Positions 21,366-32,253 of a stretch of 64,000 bases of DNA are shown here, piece by piece (within the stretch, counting starts at the first letter, position 1; every line of letters starts with the position of its first letter). Made by a program: the position numbers and the translations under genes. This DNA is from Branchiostoma belcheri (taxonomy: Eukaryota > Chordata > Leptocardii > Amphioxiformes > Branchiostomatidae), in contig NW_017802403.1 in assembly GCF_001625305.1 (NCBI RefSeq), positions 88,051 to 152,050 of the forward strand, read 5' to 3'. The notes under the pieces were generated by a model that was given only the letters and a program-made list of their open reading frames with translations, was not told the origin of the DNA and did no database searches.

Positions 21366-21622
21366 AAACTATATAAACGGGATGTGATTCTTAAATACGC
21401 GAATGCGACTTTTTGTCGAAGTATTATGCACAATACGTGAGCTAATTGCACAAATATATTGAAAAGTGAAAATTATAACCAAAATCAATGCCCCTCTAAT
21501 TTTATGACGGATTTTTTTTGCTGTATGGGTTAATTATGAGGACGTCATTGACTTTATTGACACAACAGCGAATTCGTAAGAATGTCATACTGACTCGACT
21601 GTTACTATTGGGGTTGTTCTAG

Positions 21623-21805
21623 ACGCCTGTCTAGTGAGGCCGAAGTACGGCCCTCCCGGTCACGGAAAAGCCCTGCGGCCTCCATGTGTCAACTATGACG
21701 TCTTACTACCGGAAGTGACAAGCCTCACCGAGAAACTCCCAGAGTCCCTTGCGGAACTCGGCCTAAGTGACGTGTTAAAAGACCTGGAAGAACTACGAAG
21801 CGTCG
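21623..21805 (+). CDS. Unrecognised gene A, exon n-2
   Basis: Follows the pyrimidine-rich acceptor ending TTGTTCTAG and stops at donor GTATGA. Encodes ACLVRPKYGPPGHGKALRPP and the acidic helix-like stretch ending LEELRSV. Incoming phase 1 means an upstream exon exists. Confidence 0.6.
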
Positions 21806-24460
21806 GTATGAAAAAAACAACAACAACAACATTTCTGTATGGACTAATTTCACACTTCCCATAATGCCAAGTAAAGATCACGGATATGACGTATGACCAC
21901 CCCCTCCCCCTTCCTCGATGTAATATTTCCAACAAGTTCTATCGACAAAATGGTCAACTATATTGTTTTTGAATTATTTATCTAGTATAAATCGCATGCC
22001 ATAATTGCATTTTTGTTGGAATTAGAGAATTCTCGAAAATGGGGTACCTTCTATTGTTCTACCTTCTACCAAAGACTCTCCTACTCGCACGGTCGCATTA
22101 CGTAAATCCCCTTCTTGCGTCATATCCGATCCATATCCGTGATCTTTATTAGGCATTATGGGAAGTGAGAAATTGGTGAATACAATATATATCAAGCACT
22201 TGTCTTGAAAGTTCATCTGTGTTGGTAGAAGTCATTATGAAACAATTTTGAACTGCAATTTCCAACACAAGAAATTTGACTTACCCAAATGTTCGACTGT
22301 ACAACTTTAGTCTTTGTCAAGATCCACCGTTTCCGTGACGTCACGCAGATAACACACGTGACTCCGTGAGCAGTGGAACGTAGGTTGCAGAAAGTCTGTG
22401 GCGCCCCCCGTCTCTGTTGAGGGATGGTTGTAATGCCCTGATGTAGATGGCCTCTTTAACCCCATGTGCAGGATGCAGTTCAAACTCGTTTCATAATATC
22501 AAACTCTTGTTTTGTTTGTTTGTTTGTTTCGCATAACCGGTAAACCGCCTTTAGGCGTAACATACCAGTTTTGTACATGAAAGTACATGTACAAGCTGCG
22601 TAAGACCGGACTGTAAGTTTTGAACCACTCACACCGGGAAGATCCCCTACTCTTGTCGATAAGTGCGGTGGGTTCTTTAACGTGCATGGGGTGTGGCTCT
22701 CCCAAACACGGGATCTCCATTTAACGTCCTATCCGAGGGACGTCCCTAACCGAAGCTAGGTACTCATTTCCACCTGAGTGCCCCTCCCAATTAGTAAGGA
22801 ACACATTGTGTTCCGTTGGTTACCGAAACCATTGGTCATATGTTAACTTACAGCTGTAACTAAACCAATTTAAACTTTTTGAAAGACGCTTTAAAATGAT
22901 TCATCGCAAACCAATTTAATTATACAACAAACCAGTTAGACAACATTCGCTGTACGTTTGTACAATCCTAAGGTACTAAATCACTTGTATATGTTTATAC
23001 ATTTTTGTCCCGGTTAATTCAAATACAAACAAGATGAATTAACAGTATGGGTTGTTGCTTTCTAACCTAAACAGCATAGAATTCAATAATGAAAGTTTAT
23101 CTGTAGTTACATGCTTAAAGTTAAAACTTTTATTTCAACACAAAAGGTAAACGTTAACGTTTTCACCGAGAGCTTTGGACCAGTCACTCTGGTCTTCCTC
23201 AGTAGACTGAGTCAGTGAGACTAGTCACGTTGCCTCACTTGGCCGCGACGGGGGCCGACACTGTTTACCAGATACCTTAAACCCAGTGGTGACGTCACAC
23301 TTCAGAGAAGCCACGTGACTAGTCTCACTAGGTCAGTCTACTGAGGAAGACCAGAGTGGCTGGTCGAAAGCTTTAGGTGAAAACATTGTGCTGGAACAAA
23401 AGTTTTAACTAAAACAACATGAAATTCAGTGTACATTTCTATTCCGCTTATAATAACGGTTTCTATTAGATTTGATTGAGTTCAAGGGACCGATCGGACC
23501 AATCGACAGTGGCGAGGGGCGCAGGCGCCGTAGAGAAGCCACACACTGGAGCCGTGTGGGCCGTGTGACTAACCTGGTGTACAAGGTGGCTGTTGCGGGT
23601 GGAGAACAGTACTTTGCTTTTACTTCTCCCCACTTCGACATTCTGTTAGAAAACGACACTCTTGAGGGTAAGTAGTCATCTGATATTAGGAATAGTTTGT
23701 TATATTGACTGAAAAATGTAGAAGAAATAATGTCAATTAGTCTTAGCAAGGGGTTACAACACAATAAAGCTACTTGGTCTTAGCATGAAAATTCATCTGT
23801 AATGGTAAAATACATTATGACGAAAAGGCTAAACTTTATGCCAGCACTAAATAAATTGGGACGTTTGAGACACGTGATTGCAGTTGAGGGTCATACGTAT
23901 ACGTGCCAGATAACCTGAGTCAAAATTCTGGATTCAGAACTCGATTTCTTTGCAAAAGGGGTGAAGGAGGCGGTGTATATTCTGGCTAACTGCCCAAAGC
24001 TGAACAGAGACGGGGGGCGACACAGATTATCTGGTACGCATGGCTCTCTAGCTGCTGCAATCACGTGTTTCCGACGTCACGTCCCGGAAGCTGCAGTAGA
24101 CGGGTCCATTCCGTGAACAAGGCTGACGGAGTGAGCCGAAAAGTCCCGATCTAAAAGTGTTGGAACATAAATTTCTAGCCCTTTGATACTAATATTATTA
24201 GTAGGCCATATGTACTCACTCAACCAGGAAACTTCAAAGTCTTGAAACTGTTTTCCATGCACCAATATCATTCCGTAGCCCCTGTTCAAAGTCTGCAAGA
24301 AGATGTGGAGGGGTTTCCTACGAACTACCCTGGTACAACCGCCGAGGCAATGCCGTCACTGGTACCGCATTTCCACGACTTGCTCGACAGCTTTAACTGT
24401 AGCAGCAACGGTCCTATAACTGTAACCTACCACGTGGAATTGACAGTGTATTACAGCTAG
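21623..24460 (+). CDS. Unrecognised gene, three 3' exons with stop codon
   Basis: Exons 21623-21805, 23470-23667 and 24279-24460 join in phase 1 at both junctions and end in TAG. Junctions: acceptor TTCTAG, donor GTATGA; acceptor TATTAG, donor GTAAGT; acceptor CCGTAG. They give 187 residues plus an incomplete first codon. The first exon contributes PEVTSLTEKLPESLAELGLS and LKDLEELRSV, a likely helix. The second has a basic RRRRRE run followed by VYKVAVAGGEQYFAFTSPHF. The last ends GPITVTYHVELTVYYS, probably beta strands. I do not recognise the family and cannot assign a function. The start codon must lie upstream in exons not found. A polyadenylation signal follows at 24,593. The exon structure is convincing because three independent junctions keep phase. 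Confidence 0.65.
22605..22800. repeat. SINE-like repeat family S, copy 1
   Basis: Shares GTGCGGTGGGTTCTTTAACG, CCATTTAACGTCCTATCCGA and GGGACGTCCCTAACC with 53,950-54,130 and, more diverged, 62,860-63,020. It has no tRNA-like end in this copy. It looks like the conserved body of a SINE family; the family name is not assigned. Confidence 0.7.
23118..23409. mobile_element. 292-bp element with about 100-bp inverted ends
   Basis: TTAAAACTTTT and AAAAGTTTTAA ends, and internal GTCTTCCTCAGTAGACTGA against TCAGTCTACTGAGGAAGAC. The two ends pair for about 100 bases with small mismatches. It is non-coding and sits in the second visible intron of gene A. Confidence 0.8.
23470..23667 (+). CDS. Unrecognised gene A, exon n-1
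   Basis: Encodes LIEFKGPIGPIDSGEGRRRR through FDILLENDTLE. Strong donor GAGG/GTAAGT. The preceding intron holds a transposon with about 100-bp inverted ends (23,118-23,409). Confidence 0.65.
24279..24460 (+). CDS. Unrecognised gene A, last exon
   Basis: Encodes PVQSLQEDVEGFPTNYPG through VELTVYYS and a TAG stop. The acceptor at 24,278 (CCGTAG) keeps phase 1; an alternative acceptor at CTGCAAG is weaker. Confidence 0.6.
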
Positions 24461-24592
24461 ACGAAAACTGGTCTATCGTTCAAAGGTACGCGCTGGAGTA
24501 CGAACCCGGAGGTGCTAGGAGAGCCATAAGTTTTAGGATACTCGTTGAAGCCTGGCTTGGTTTCAGAATCTTTGTTCAACTCATCATATACT

Positions 24593-24598
24593 AATAAA
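24593..24598 (+). promoter_or_regulatory. Candidate polyadenylation signal AATAAA for gene A
   Basis: The canonical hexamer lies 133 bases after the TAG stop at 24,460 and just before the inverted retroelement remnant that starts near 24,610. Confidence 0.45.
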
Positions 24599-24609
24599 CT
24601 ACGCCGTAT

Positions 24610-25140
24610 GTATACAGATAGAACTTTATTGACACGACAAAAAGTACAGTAGATATACAGACAGATATACATGGGTACAACGAAAATATGCTACGTACAG
24701 AACAATAGGTGGGTCAACTAATACTACTTGTTCTAAGGTTTAAACATTCTTTGATATATTTACCTATTTGTATACAGTAAGGGTTATTGCCTTCTAGGAT
24801 GAACTATAGCATGAAATGTAACAAATTCTGTTGAGCAGGCGGAGAGAAGGTTGAACAGCTTTGTGTGTTTATCGTTATATAGTGTACAATTAAAAAAATG
24901 TTGTTCGTCTTCAATATCATTGGGACAGAATGGACAAAACCTCTGGTCGCGAGGGATTTTTTTATATCTTCCTAATTCTATATTCAATTTATGGCTAGAA
25001 ATTCTCATCTTTGTAATCGATCTACGAACTTCAAAATTGTGTATTTCAGAAAGGTAATTTTCTTGTCCGTACATCTTCTTTAACATCGAGTAGAGAGAAA
25101 GTTTTGATATACACGTACAGGCGTTGAACTCTGAAGACTT
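24610..25140 (-). pseudogene. 3' fragment of a non-LTR retroelement
   Basis: The minus strand encodes about 100 residues (25,086-24,784) with ITKMRISSHKLNIELGRYKK followed by a CxxC...H...C cluster (FCPFCPNDIEDEQHFFNC), the zinc-knuckle-like tail of many non-LTR reverse transcriptases. The 3' end carries CAATAAAGTTCTATCTGTA near 24,610. The reverse transcriptase core is absent, so it is a 5'-truncated copy. Confidence 0.75.
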
Positions 25141-27375
25141 TCAGTGGGGTGCCCTCTGTTTGTTTGTTTGTTTGTTTATTCGCACATGTTAACAAACAAA
25201 TAAAAGAAATAGAAATTTACATGAAAGAAAAACAATGTGCAGGAGGGGGTAGGAAGCCTTCAGGGCCCTGCTACTTCCTAACTCAATTAACAAATGATAG
25301 TTATGAAATTAATCTGATAATTGAAAAAGAATTAACGGAAAAGTAAGAAAAGAAAAAAAAAATAAATGAATATCATGAGACTAATATAATAATCGAAAAT
25401 TGATTAACAGAAACAAAGATACAGCAAAGGAAACTAATACATTCAGATGGTTTAACAAGGTATGTCATTAAATAGAAAGAAGATTTTACAGAACCGGAAA
25501 CCATTAACTTGTTATACTGATAACACAACTGAATTATTAGATAACAAAAATATGAAATGAACATATTTAGGTATATACAAAATGTAGTACCAGTACATCT
25601 TGAACAGGCTTGGATGTTTGAAAAGAAGAGTATATCTTAAACATGAGGAATATAATTATCATCAGTGAAATAAAGGGGTAATTTGACAATATTATATTTG
25701 GCTATATATGTAACGTTATATTTATATTATATAACATATATATATAGCTTTAGCCTGTTTCTGTGGCATACTGGTACTGGTACATATCTTTGTAGCTGTC
25801 ATGTAAATATAATATAATATAAATAGCCGCAGAAATCTAAGGATTTCTAAAGAAAACTGTCAACCATGTTTGTTTACATTCTGGTAGTTTATGGTGGTAC
25901 CACCACAAAATGAGTGCGCCTCGTGTAGGCTGTTTTGGCGCCAACTATAGATGTCAGAAATCTGTAATAATTTCACAAATATGTTGAAAGGTGGAAGTAA
26001 AATACAGTCACATGGTGATTTCTTTCAATTAAAATATCTCAAGTTTGATGCAAAAATGTTACATACTAATAGCCCCTTCCAGTCGAAGGGCCAACGGTCG
26101 AATATTCTATTCCACTTCCGGGGTTTTCTAAAACCCGGCAGACTGCTCTGGGACCGAGAACAGCGTTGGCGGATGAACGAGAGCAGATATTAGCGTCCGA
26201 CTTTAACCCTTTCTTCCCAGAAATAAACAAGACAAGGCCGGTTATGGCGGTGAAATCTTACTTACTGAAAGATAAGGATCAATTTGAGATAGTTTTTGCG
26301 GCTCATTGACCGATAGTTTACATCCGATAACGCTGTGAACTTTTGGGTGTGAGTTGAGGGGTGTTGTGGTAACCCTGACTTCTATTTTGGTTCTGCGCTC
26401 TCACCCATCTTTTCGGCATCCAATTGTGGTATAAAAGTACAGGGCAACTGTTGCAGAAAATGCACAGAAAGTTTCGTTTGGGATCATATAGGAGGTTTTA
26501 GGTTATTGTTGACCGATTGGTGTTGAAATTTATTTCTGCGACCCAGGCGTGGTGCCTGTTCCATGATTTCACAATCACAATAAGTTTGGTATCATAGGAA
26601 AGGAAATTTCATAAGCGTTTTAATGATATATGATACATTGAAATTGATAAAGAAACAATGGAAATATGATGGAACAAAGTTGAGTAATCCAAACTTTTTG
26701 CGCCAAGTTTAGTTCCATGGTTACCGCTGCAGAGCGGCCGCGTTCCAACACCGGGGCGCTGCGGTCTAACGTTCACTGGTCTATTTTGGTCCCGCGGTAT
26801 CAGTCATTAACAGCGTGTAACTTATCAATCTATATATGAAAATAAATCTCGTCTATTTTGGTTCTGCGCTCTCTCCCATTAAAAACGGTATCAATCTATA
26901 TATCAAATTAAAGCTCAGATTTTAGGGAATCAGCACACACAGTTTCAAGAGGGATTATCAATCCTATCTGCTGAAAGCAACCGTACAAACATGGCCGTAA
27001 AATTAGCAGATTTCAACGCACAATTACTACAACTTTTATTCATCTCTAACAAAAATCTTTAACACGGTCGGACTCGTCAAAGCCTTGTCCTTTTGCTTGC
27101 CAAAATTCAAAAAGAAACACCGAGCCATGTTTTTACCACGCGTGTAAACGTTAAGGGTGTTTTCACGGCGGAAGCCCCCCGCGTCAAAATCGCGCTTTTA
27201 CAAAATAAGCGTGTTCTAGAGCATTGGCCCTTCTGCTTCAACCCAAATGGTATCTTCTTCACCCGATTTGACCCCACGAAGCCAGCGCATTCGAACTACG
27301 TTCTGTTCGAAGAATTACGTTCTACGGTTCGAACGTTCCAGCTGACGTTTTGCCCAAACCGTGAAAAGAGTCAAG
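25140..27375. other. Intergenic region between unrecognised genes A and B
   Basis: Starts with a GTTT tetranucleotide tract and a GGTAGGAAGCC motif (25,150-25,280) that looks like another retroelement 3' end in minus orientation. AT-rich unique-looking DNA follows. The phrase GTCTATTTTGGT recurs at 26,779 and 26,852. I see no convincing exon. The promoter of gene B should lie in the last few hundred bases. Confidence 0.5.
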
Positions 27376-27522
27376 ATGGCAACCGTTGAGGCTACTACCG
27401 CCGATGTTCCCAACAAAAAGACTTCACACAAGACCCTCTGGCAGTGGGAGAACACAACACGGCGGTTAGGTTTCCTAGCTTTCATGGGAGTGTCGCCTAC
27501 TGTGGACAGGGAGACGGTTCAG
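27376..27522 (+). CDS. Unrecognised gene B, exon 1 with start codon
   Basis: Encodes MATVEATTADVPNKK through TVDRETVQ, 49 complete codons, donor GTAGGA. The open frame extends upstream in another phase only, so this ATG is the natural start. Confidence 0.75.
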
Positions 27523-29570
27523 GTAGGAGTACACAGTTTTCGCCCTATGTGGATTTCTATAGTTAAGGAGCCCAACATATGGTGAGAAGGTTCAACGCTG
27601 TAAAATTTATGGTAGGCTGCACGTACAAGCAAGTTACAAACATTCAATGTTTGGGTTAAGGGTACACCCTACAAAATATGTGAAAATCAGCTCAAGTTTG
27701 TCGGCTCGTTCTCCCATAAAACGCTTTTATTTGGCGCTTTGCGGGGGTCATGTGAACTGCAGTCTACTATGTCGTAACAAGAACCTAAAATTTAATGCGT
27801 TCCTCTACAATTCAGCATAGTTTTCACCTCGCTAATCTGCAAGAAAGAACATCGAAAGCTTTCTCAAGTACTGTGCCGCACTACTTTGTGCCCGGACTAC
27901 TTTTGATTATGGGGCTCGTCCATAAATACTGTGTTCTGTGACCTTCAGGGGCTGTACGAAGAGGTGGAGAGAACGGCCGAGGAGTATGTAAACAACATCT
28001 CCGTGGATCCTGTGCCCTGGCGCGGTGGAGAACGTCTGAACAAGCGGCACTTTGGAACTGTAGTTGAGGCCCTGGCCGCTAGTCCTCACGGTCTACTTCG
28101 ACCTCAACATATCCTACAGTTTTTCAGGTAAAGTGAGTTTATTTCATCGATGTATCACAAGATTCTTTCCTCAGAACGGCATAAACCCCCCACCCCAACG
28201 TAAATAATGACTACTGTTACAACATTAAAATCAATATATCATATGTGATTAAACATGATTATATGTAAGTAAACCGGATTTTGTTCAAGGAAATTTGCTT
28301 TCCCTGTTTTATTCAGGAACCGCTACCCAGACCTCTGGCGACAGACAGGTAGAACTGCAGCAACGGCGGCAGTTGTGGTGAGTACGAGTATTGTAAATTC
28401 CTTACTTCCGGTAGAAAGGAAATATGTTTTTTTTTCGTTAAAACAATTCTGTAGAATAGCAGTCATGAAATGTAAAGGCCTATCAGCAGGGATGAAACCA
28501 CCATGAACGTTTTAAAATTGACAGTGCATGTATTTACTTGTATTATCGCGAGAAATAGACTAACGAACATAACGGCAAATATTCAACAAAGCTATCCCTG
28601 TATTTAACAATGAAAGCTCTCTCTCTTTCTCAGTCTACTGGAGTACGAGTCTTTAGATTATAAGATATTCACTCAATAAGGACAGTCCGAACTTTTCAAC
28701 GTCGATTTATGTCACTTTAGATCGATGAATTGACCTGAAATTTAGGATTCGTAAATGGGGGAAACAACAGCCTCCACATTGAAATGCCTGTGTCATTTCG
28801 TGATGTGTTGTCTTTTAAAAATGTTCCATCTATTCTCCATGGATGTCATCTATATTACTACACTCTTAACCTTCCAGAAAGCCATCCATGTTGTCCTGTC
28901 AAGTCGCAAGTTATTACAAGTCGAAGCGGACGTTGACCCCGTGACGTCAGACCGTCGTGTCGTCTTCTTCGCCATCGACTACCAGAGTTACCCAGACGCC
29001 CCCGCGCCAGGCACGGCCCTCCGAACGCCACAGGATCATGAAGACGACTTGGGCGGGGATGAAAATATATCAACTTCCGCCAGAGGGCGTCGTGACACCG
29101 TCAGTTCTCTCTCTGATGAGTCTGGTGCTCATGACAAGACCCCGCAGAAAGTCCACCTGGCGAGGTCTATTCTCAGGAGAGCGTTAGAGGAATCCAACGG
29201 ACAGAACCAAAATAACGTTCCGCAAGGAAATATCAAGCGGCGGTGGCAACAAAAAGGAGTCCAACTGAGCCCTCGTCACGGTAGGAAAGGGACAAACCAG
29301 TACGAAGTGGCAGACCCGAACACCCCCACTTGTTCTGCTGATGGTACAGTCAGCACCAAGGACGGGGACAACAACAGACGTTGGCAGGAGTATTGGGGCC
29401 GGTGTCTGGAGCAGGAGGCTCCCACGTACGCGTTCGACCTGGTCGGCTACGTGTGTGAGGAGCGGCTGTCACGTGGATTCTTCCCCAGGGTCGTCAACGT
29501 TTTCCCGCGGAATTTACTGCGAACTGCCGAGCAGGCTGTGACGGAATGTCTGGCTAATGTCGAGCTGTAG
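27376..29570 (+). CDS. Unrecognised 359-aa protein, four exons, possible winged-helix-like fold
   Basis: Exons 27376-27522, 27949-28127, 28317-28377 and 28878-29570 join in phase to 360 codons with the stop. The start follows the context CAAG-ATG-G. Residues 17-150 look like a compact helical domain: TLWQWENTTRRLGFLAF, LYEEVERTAEEYV, HFGTVVEALAAS, LRPQHILQFFRNRYPDLW and KAIHVVLSSRKLLQVEAD, followed by the strand-turn-strand RRVVFFAIDY. Helices ending in a two-strand wing suggest a winged-helix-like fold, but this is inference from pattern alone. Residues 150-310 are low complexity, acidic then basic, and rich in Gln and Ser. The C-terminus (WQEYWGRCLEQEAPTYAFDL to LANVEL) is again folded-looking. 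There is no signal peptide or membrane segment, so a nuclear or cytosolic protein is likely. I do not recognise the family. Confidence 0.75.
27949..28127 (+). CDS. Unrecognised gene B, exon 2
   Basis: Acceptor CCTTCAG, donor GTAAAG, phase 0 in and 2 out. Encodes GLYEEVERTAEEYVNN through HILQFF. Confidence 0.75.
28317..28377 (+). CDS. Unrecognised gene B, exon 3 (61 bases)
   Basis: Acceptor ATTCAG, donor GTGAGT, phase 2 in and 0 out. Encodes NRYPDLWRQTGRTAATAAVV. It is too short for an ORF listing but fits both neighbours. Confidence 0.75.
28878..29570 (+). CDS. Unrecognised gene B, last exon
   Basis: Acceptor CTTCCAG, then KAIHVVLSSRKLLQVEAD. The frame stays open to TAG at 29,568. The frame also extends 5' of the acceptor to an ATG at 28,755, but that part is intron-like and unnecessary. 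Confidence 0.78.
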   Translation, partial: KAIHVVLSSRKLLQVEADVDPVTSDRRVVFFAIDYQSYPDAPAPGTALRTPQDHEDDLGGDENISTSARGRRDTVSSLSDESGAHDKTPQKVHLARSILRRALEESNGQNQNNVPQGNIKRRWQQKGVQLSPRHGRKGTNQYEVADPNTPTCSADGTVSTKDGDNNRRWQEYWGRCLEQEAPTYAFDLVGYVCEERLSRGFFPRVVNVFPRNLLRTAEQAVTECLANVEL

Positions 29571-30479
29571 AGCCTGGAAAACAACGCCTCCTGGCGATTT
29601 GTTTGAGAAGCACAATCAACCACAATGGTTAAGTTGTGACATGACGGTACCAAACACAGTCAGTTTCTGTTTTTCCCCCTCAAGAAATTTTAGTGTTTTG
29701 TACTGGAAATGGAAAGACATGATCCCATTGAATGCACTAACTAGTCTTATTCACGACATTTCAAACTATTGCCGCTAGTGGGCACTTTTGTTAGTTCAAA
29801 TGTGCAAATCAACTGATCATTACTAACTAAATCTAATGTACATGTATTGCACAACGATTGTTCAAGGTACAGCTAGTGATCTTGACTGTTATACATTCAT
29901 ATGCATACTGTGAGATCTAGACTATTCTATCTTACAAAAGCTTTCTAGTGTATGCGATCAAAATATGCTTTTACAACTGTAGGTATAATTTCTAGCATTT
30001 AGGCATGTTTGTTTGGAATATTTTCAATGCAGCAGTTTAAAGAAATTGGACTTTTTTCAAGGAATGAGAGCACAGTTACAAAGTGTATGCTGAAAGTGCG
30101 AGCAAAGTTCTGGGGGTACATGTTAAAGGTACCAAATATTAGGTAATAAGGCGTTTCCATAGTTGTGTCTAAAAGGGATTTTGTTAGTCTGAAACTACAT
30201 GTAGTAGCAAAAAAAAACCTCCAGTTTTTCACAATTTTAAAGCTGTAAATGCCAAGTGGTTCTAGGGGTGCCACTGCCTATGGTTTTTCTCGCCATTTCT
30301 CGCCCAAATCTCGCGATATTTCATTGTTTGCGCTTGGGCCCTTGCTTTCATGATCAGTATACTTTGGACACCAGAGTAGTAAATAAAAACCAACAATCAT
30401 CTCTTTTCTTGCTCAACACATCATCCTTGAATTGCTTGCTTCAGGTCTTGTCTTAGTATTTCCCGACACTTTCCTCGAC

Positions 30480-30638
30480 ATGGCATACTTTAGTAGAGCA
30501 TCCTACTGGCTGTTTTCTTTGTTGTCCCGTAAATTATGGTCATGGATTTTTGAGGCTTCTTTATTCGTTGCCTTTAAGTTAATAATGTATCCAAGAATTC
30601 ATGGCTCAATGAAATATATCATCCAGGTGTTTCACAAG
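30480..30638 (+). CDS. Unrecognised gene C, exon with proposed start
   Basis: Encodes MAYFSRASYWLFSLLSRK through IIQVFHK. Donor AAG/GTAAGA. The frame is open upstream to about 30,432, so the true start may lie in an earlier exon. Confidence 0.5.
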
Positions 30639-31807
30639 GTAAGAAATATTTCTGTCAGGTCTATGAATTTTGGGGGGCTTATCATCCAGTTGCCCGAGAC
30701 ATCAACAATGAATAAAGACTTGTGTCGAGTCGTTATGAATAGACCTGAATCGTGAATGATGGCTACAAAAATCGCAACAAATACATATTTACACAAAATA
30801 AACGGTAAAAGATATAACGATAAAAGTATATGTCGCACGTTCTAGTTTAGACATAGTAAATTATGTCAGGAGTAAAATGATGACAATTGGGTTTGAACCA
30901 TATACTGTGTAATCACCCTAAGCCTTGTTTCAGTGACCCTAAATTAATATGTAACGTGTCTGCAAATTACAATTTTGCAGAAGAAAGTCTGTGTGACTGG
31001 TTGCAATACTAGGACAACGTTAAAGGTACAGGCCCTTCTGGAGGATCTGCTGAAGTCCTCTGGGTTGAACATGACGGTTGAGTCTTACCACGTCACGTCC
31101 AGACAGGCCCTGAAGTCGGCTGACTTTGGCGGGGCTCGGTACATCGTGGTGTGTCCGACTCGGAACCAGATGAACTCTCAGATGTTGTTAATCAAGCAGA
31201 GTGGAGACTTTGTGAGTGTTAGATTAAAGTATTTTCAAATTCAAATTGTCAGACGTATCATTCCTCACGTTTCCCGTATGTTCTGCACTGCATCGAATTC
31301 AATATCAGAATTGCAGTTCACTTAACTTGAGTGTAATTGAGTTTTGGAGAGAGAGAGAGGGGGGGAGAGAAAGAGAGGGAGGGAGAGAGAGAGAGAGGGG
31401 GNNNNNNNNNNNNNNNNNNNNGGGGGAGAGAGAGAGATGGAGGGAGAGAGAGAGGGAGAGAGAGGGAGGGAGAGAGAGAGGGAGGGAGAAAGAGAGAGGG
31501 AGGGAGAAAGAGAGGGATGGAGGGGGTTGGAGAAGGAGAAGTATATGAAGTTTTTTTTTGTCCGTATCAATGGATATGTTTTATTGGCCCCCTGGACTGC
31601 GATTGTGAGAAAGAAAAGATAACAGGCATAAGTCGATTGTAGTGTTTGCAATATATGCGTTATCATTACATACCAGTATTTGACATGTCAACTAAAAGAA
31701 TGCTCTGTCTATTATTCTCACCAAACTCAGGTGATGTACTGATAGCAGTTGTCGGGGTTCCAGACTGTGGTCGTGAGAACTTGTACAACAATGGTACCCC
31801 GGTGTGA
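30480..31807 (+). CDS. Unrecognised small protein with hydrophobic N-terminus
   Basis: Exon 1 from ATG 30480 to 30638 and exon 2 at 30981-31211 join in phase 0 with good sites (GTAAGA donor, TTTTGCAG acceptor, GTGAGT donor). A probable last exon, 31731-31807, reads DVLIAVVGVPDCGRENLYNN and ends in TGA. It keeps frame only if the upstream donor is at 31,216 (GTGTTA) rather than 31,212, so this junction is uncertain. The product is about 158 residues. Residues 8-45 are hydrophobic and aromatic (SYWLFSLLSRKLWSWIFEAS), a likely membrane anchor. The remainder alternates strands and helices (KKVCVTGC, LKVQALLEDLLKSS, ARYIVVCPT), suggesting a small alpha/beta domain. An acceptor at 30,443 upstream of the ATG hints at a 5' exon. 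I do not recognise the family. Confidence 0.5.
30981..31211 (+). CDS. Unrecognised gene C, exon 2
   Basis: Encodes KKVCVTGCNTRTTLKVQALL through LLIKQSGDF. Acceptor TTTTGCAG, consensus donor GTGAGT. The codon usage and lack of repeats make this the most secure exon of the gene. Confidence 0.65.
31346..31530. repeat. GA-rich microsatellite with a 20-base assembly gap
   Basis: GAGA and GGGA repeats with N at 31,402-31,421. The true length is unknown. Confidence 0.95.
31731..31807 (+). CDS. Unrecognised gene C, possible last exon
   Basis: Acceptor AACTCAG followed by an open stretch VLIAVVGVPDCGRENLYNNG to TGA. The reading frame fits the previous exon only through an alternative donor. An exon hidden in the assembly gap at 31,402-31,421 is also possible. 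Confidence 0.35.
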
Positions 31808-32247
31808 TAAGCAAATCAGTTTTGACAAACCAAACAAAGCTGAAAGACTTCGCCGACAGAGGACGACTTGTTACCTTTCAGTCAGCATTAAGTGAAGTCC
31901 AAAGTTGGTGCGGGCACTTTTAGCCGCCCCCCCCCCCCCGTCTAGATAAAGTAGAATTTGCTAGGCAATACATAAAACGTCTAGCCTGATCCTATGTTTC
32001 CTTGGCTATCAAGACAAGTACTTTTTCTAAATACCATTATTCAGGGAAAAATCTAACAAAGGATGCAATTTACTTTGGAATGATATTCTGTAATTGATAT
32101 GTTGCGTTTGTACATTGTGTTCAAGGCAAAAGAGAATCTCTCTGTTAAAACGTAATTTACATCAAGTTTTGCTGCTGCTAAAAATTGTGGAAGTGGATAT
32201 TACGGTGATGGTTATACATTACTAATACAAAGGGTTGCGTGAATAAT

Positions 32248-32253
32248 AATAAA
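32248..32253 (+). promoter_or_regulatory. Candidate polyadenylation signal AATAAA for gene C
   Basis: First canonical hexamer after the proposed TGA, about 440 bases downstream in AT-rich DNA. Confidence 0.3.

Larger units (their letters stand above)
17700..21600. other. Upstream region between divergent genes, no recognised exon
   Basis: It should contain the VWA5A-like promoter (minus strand) and possibly upstream exons of the plus-strand gene at 21,623, but I could place neither. It holds two foldbacks (18,429-18,493; 18,976-19,212), a repeat near 19,330 with a GATGTCATCCATA motif, and an AATAAAGTTTCAATATA retroelement tail near 20,845. ATGGG followed by GTGAGT at about 19,940 could be a start exon, but no partner exon was found. 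Confidence 0.5.

Noticed and set aside
27093-27389. 98-codon frame overlapping the start of gene B
   Set aside because: It is in a different frame from the supported exon 1 and has no splice partner.
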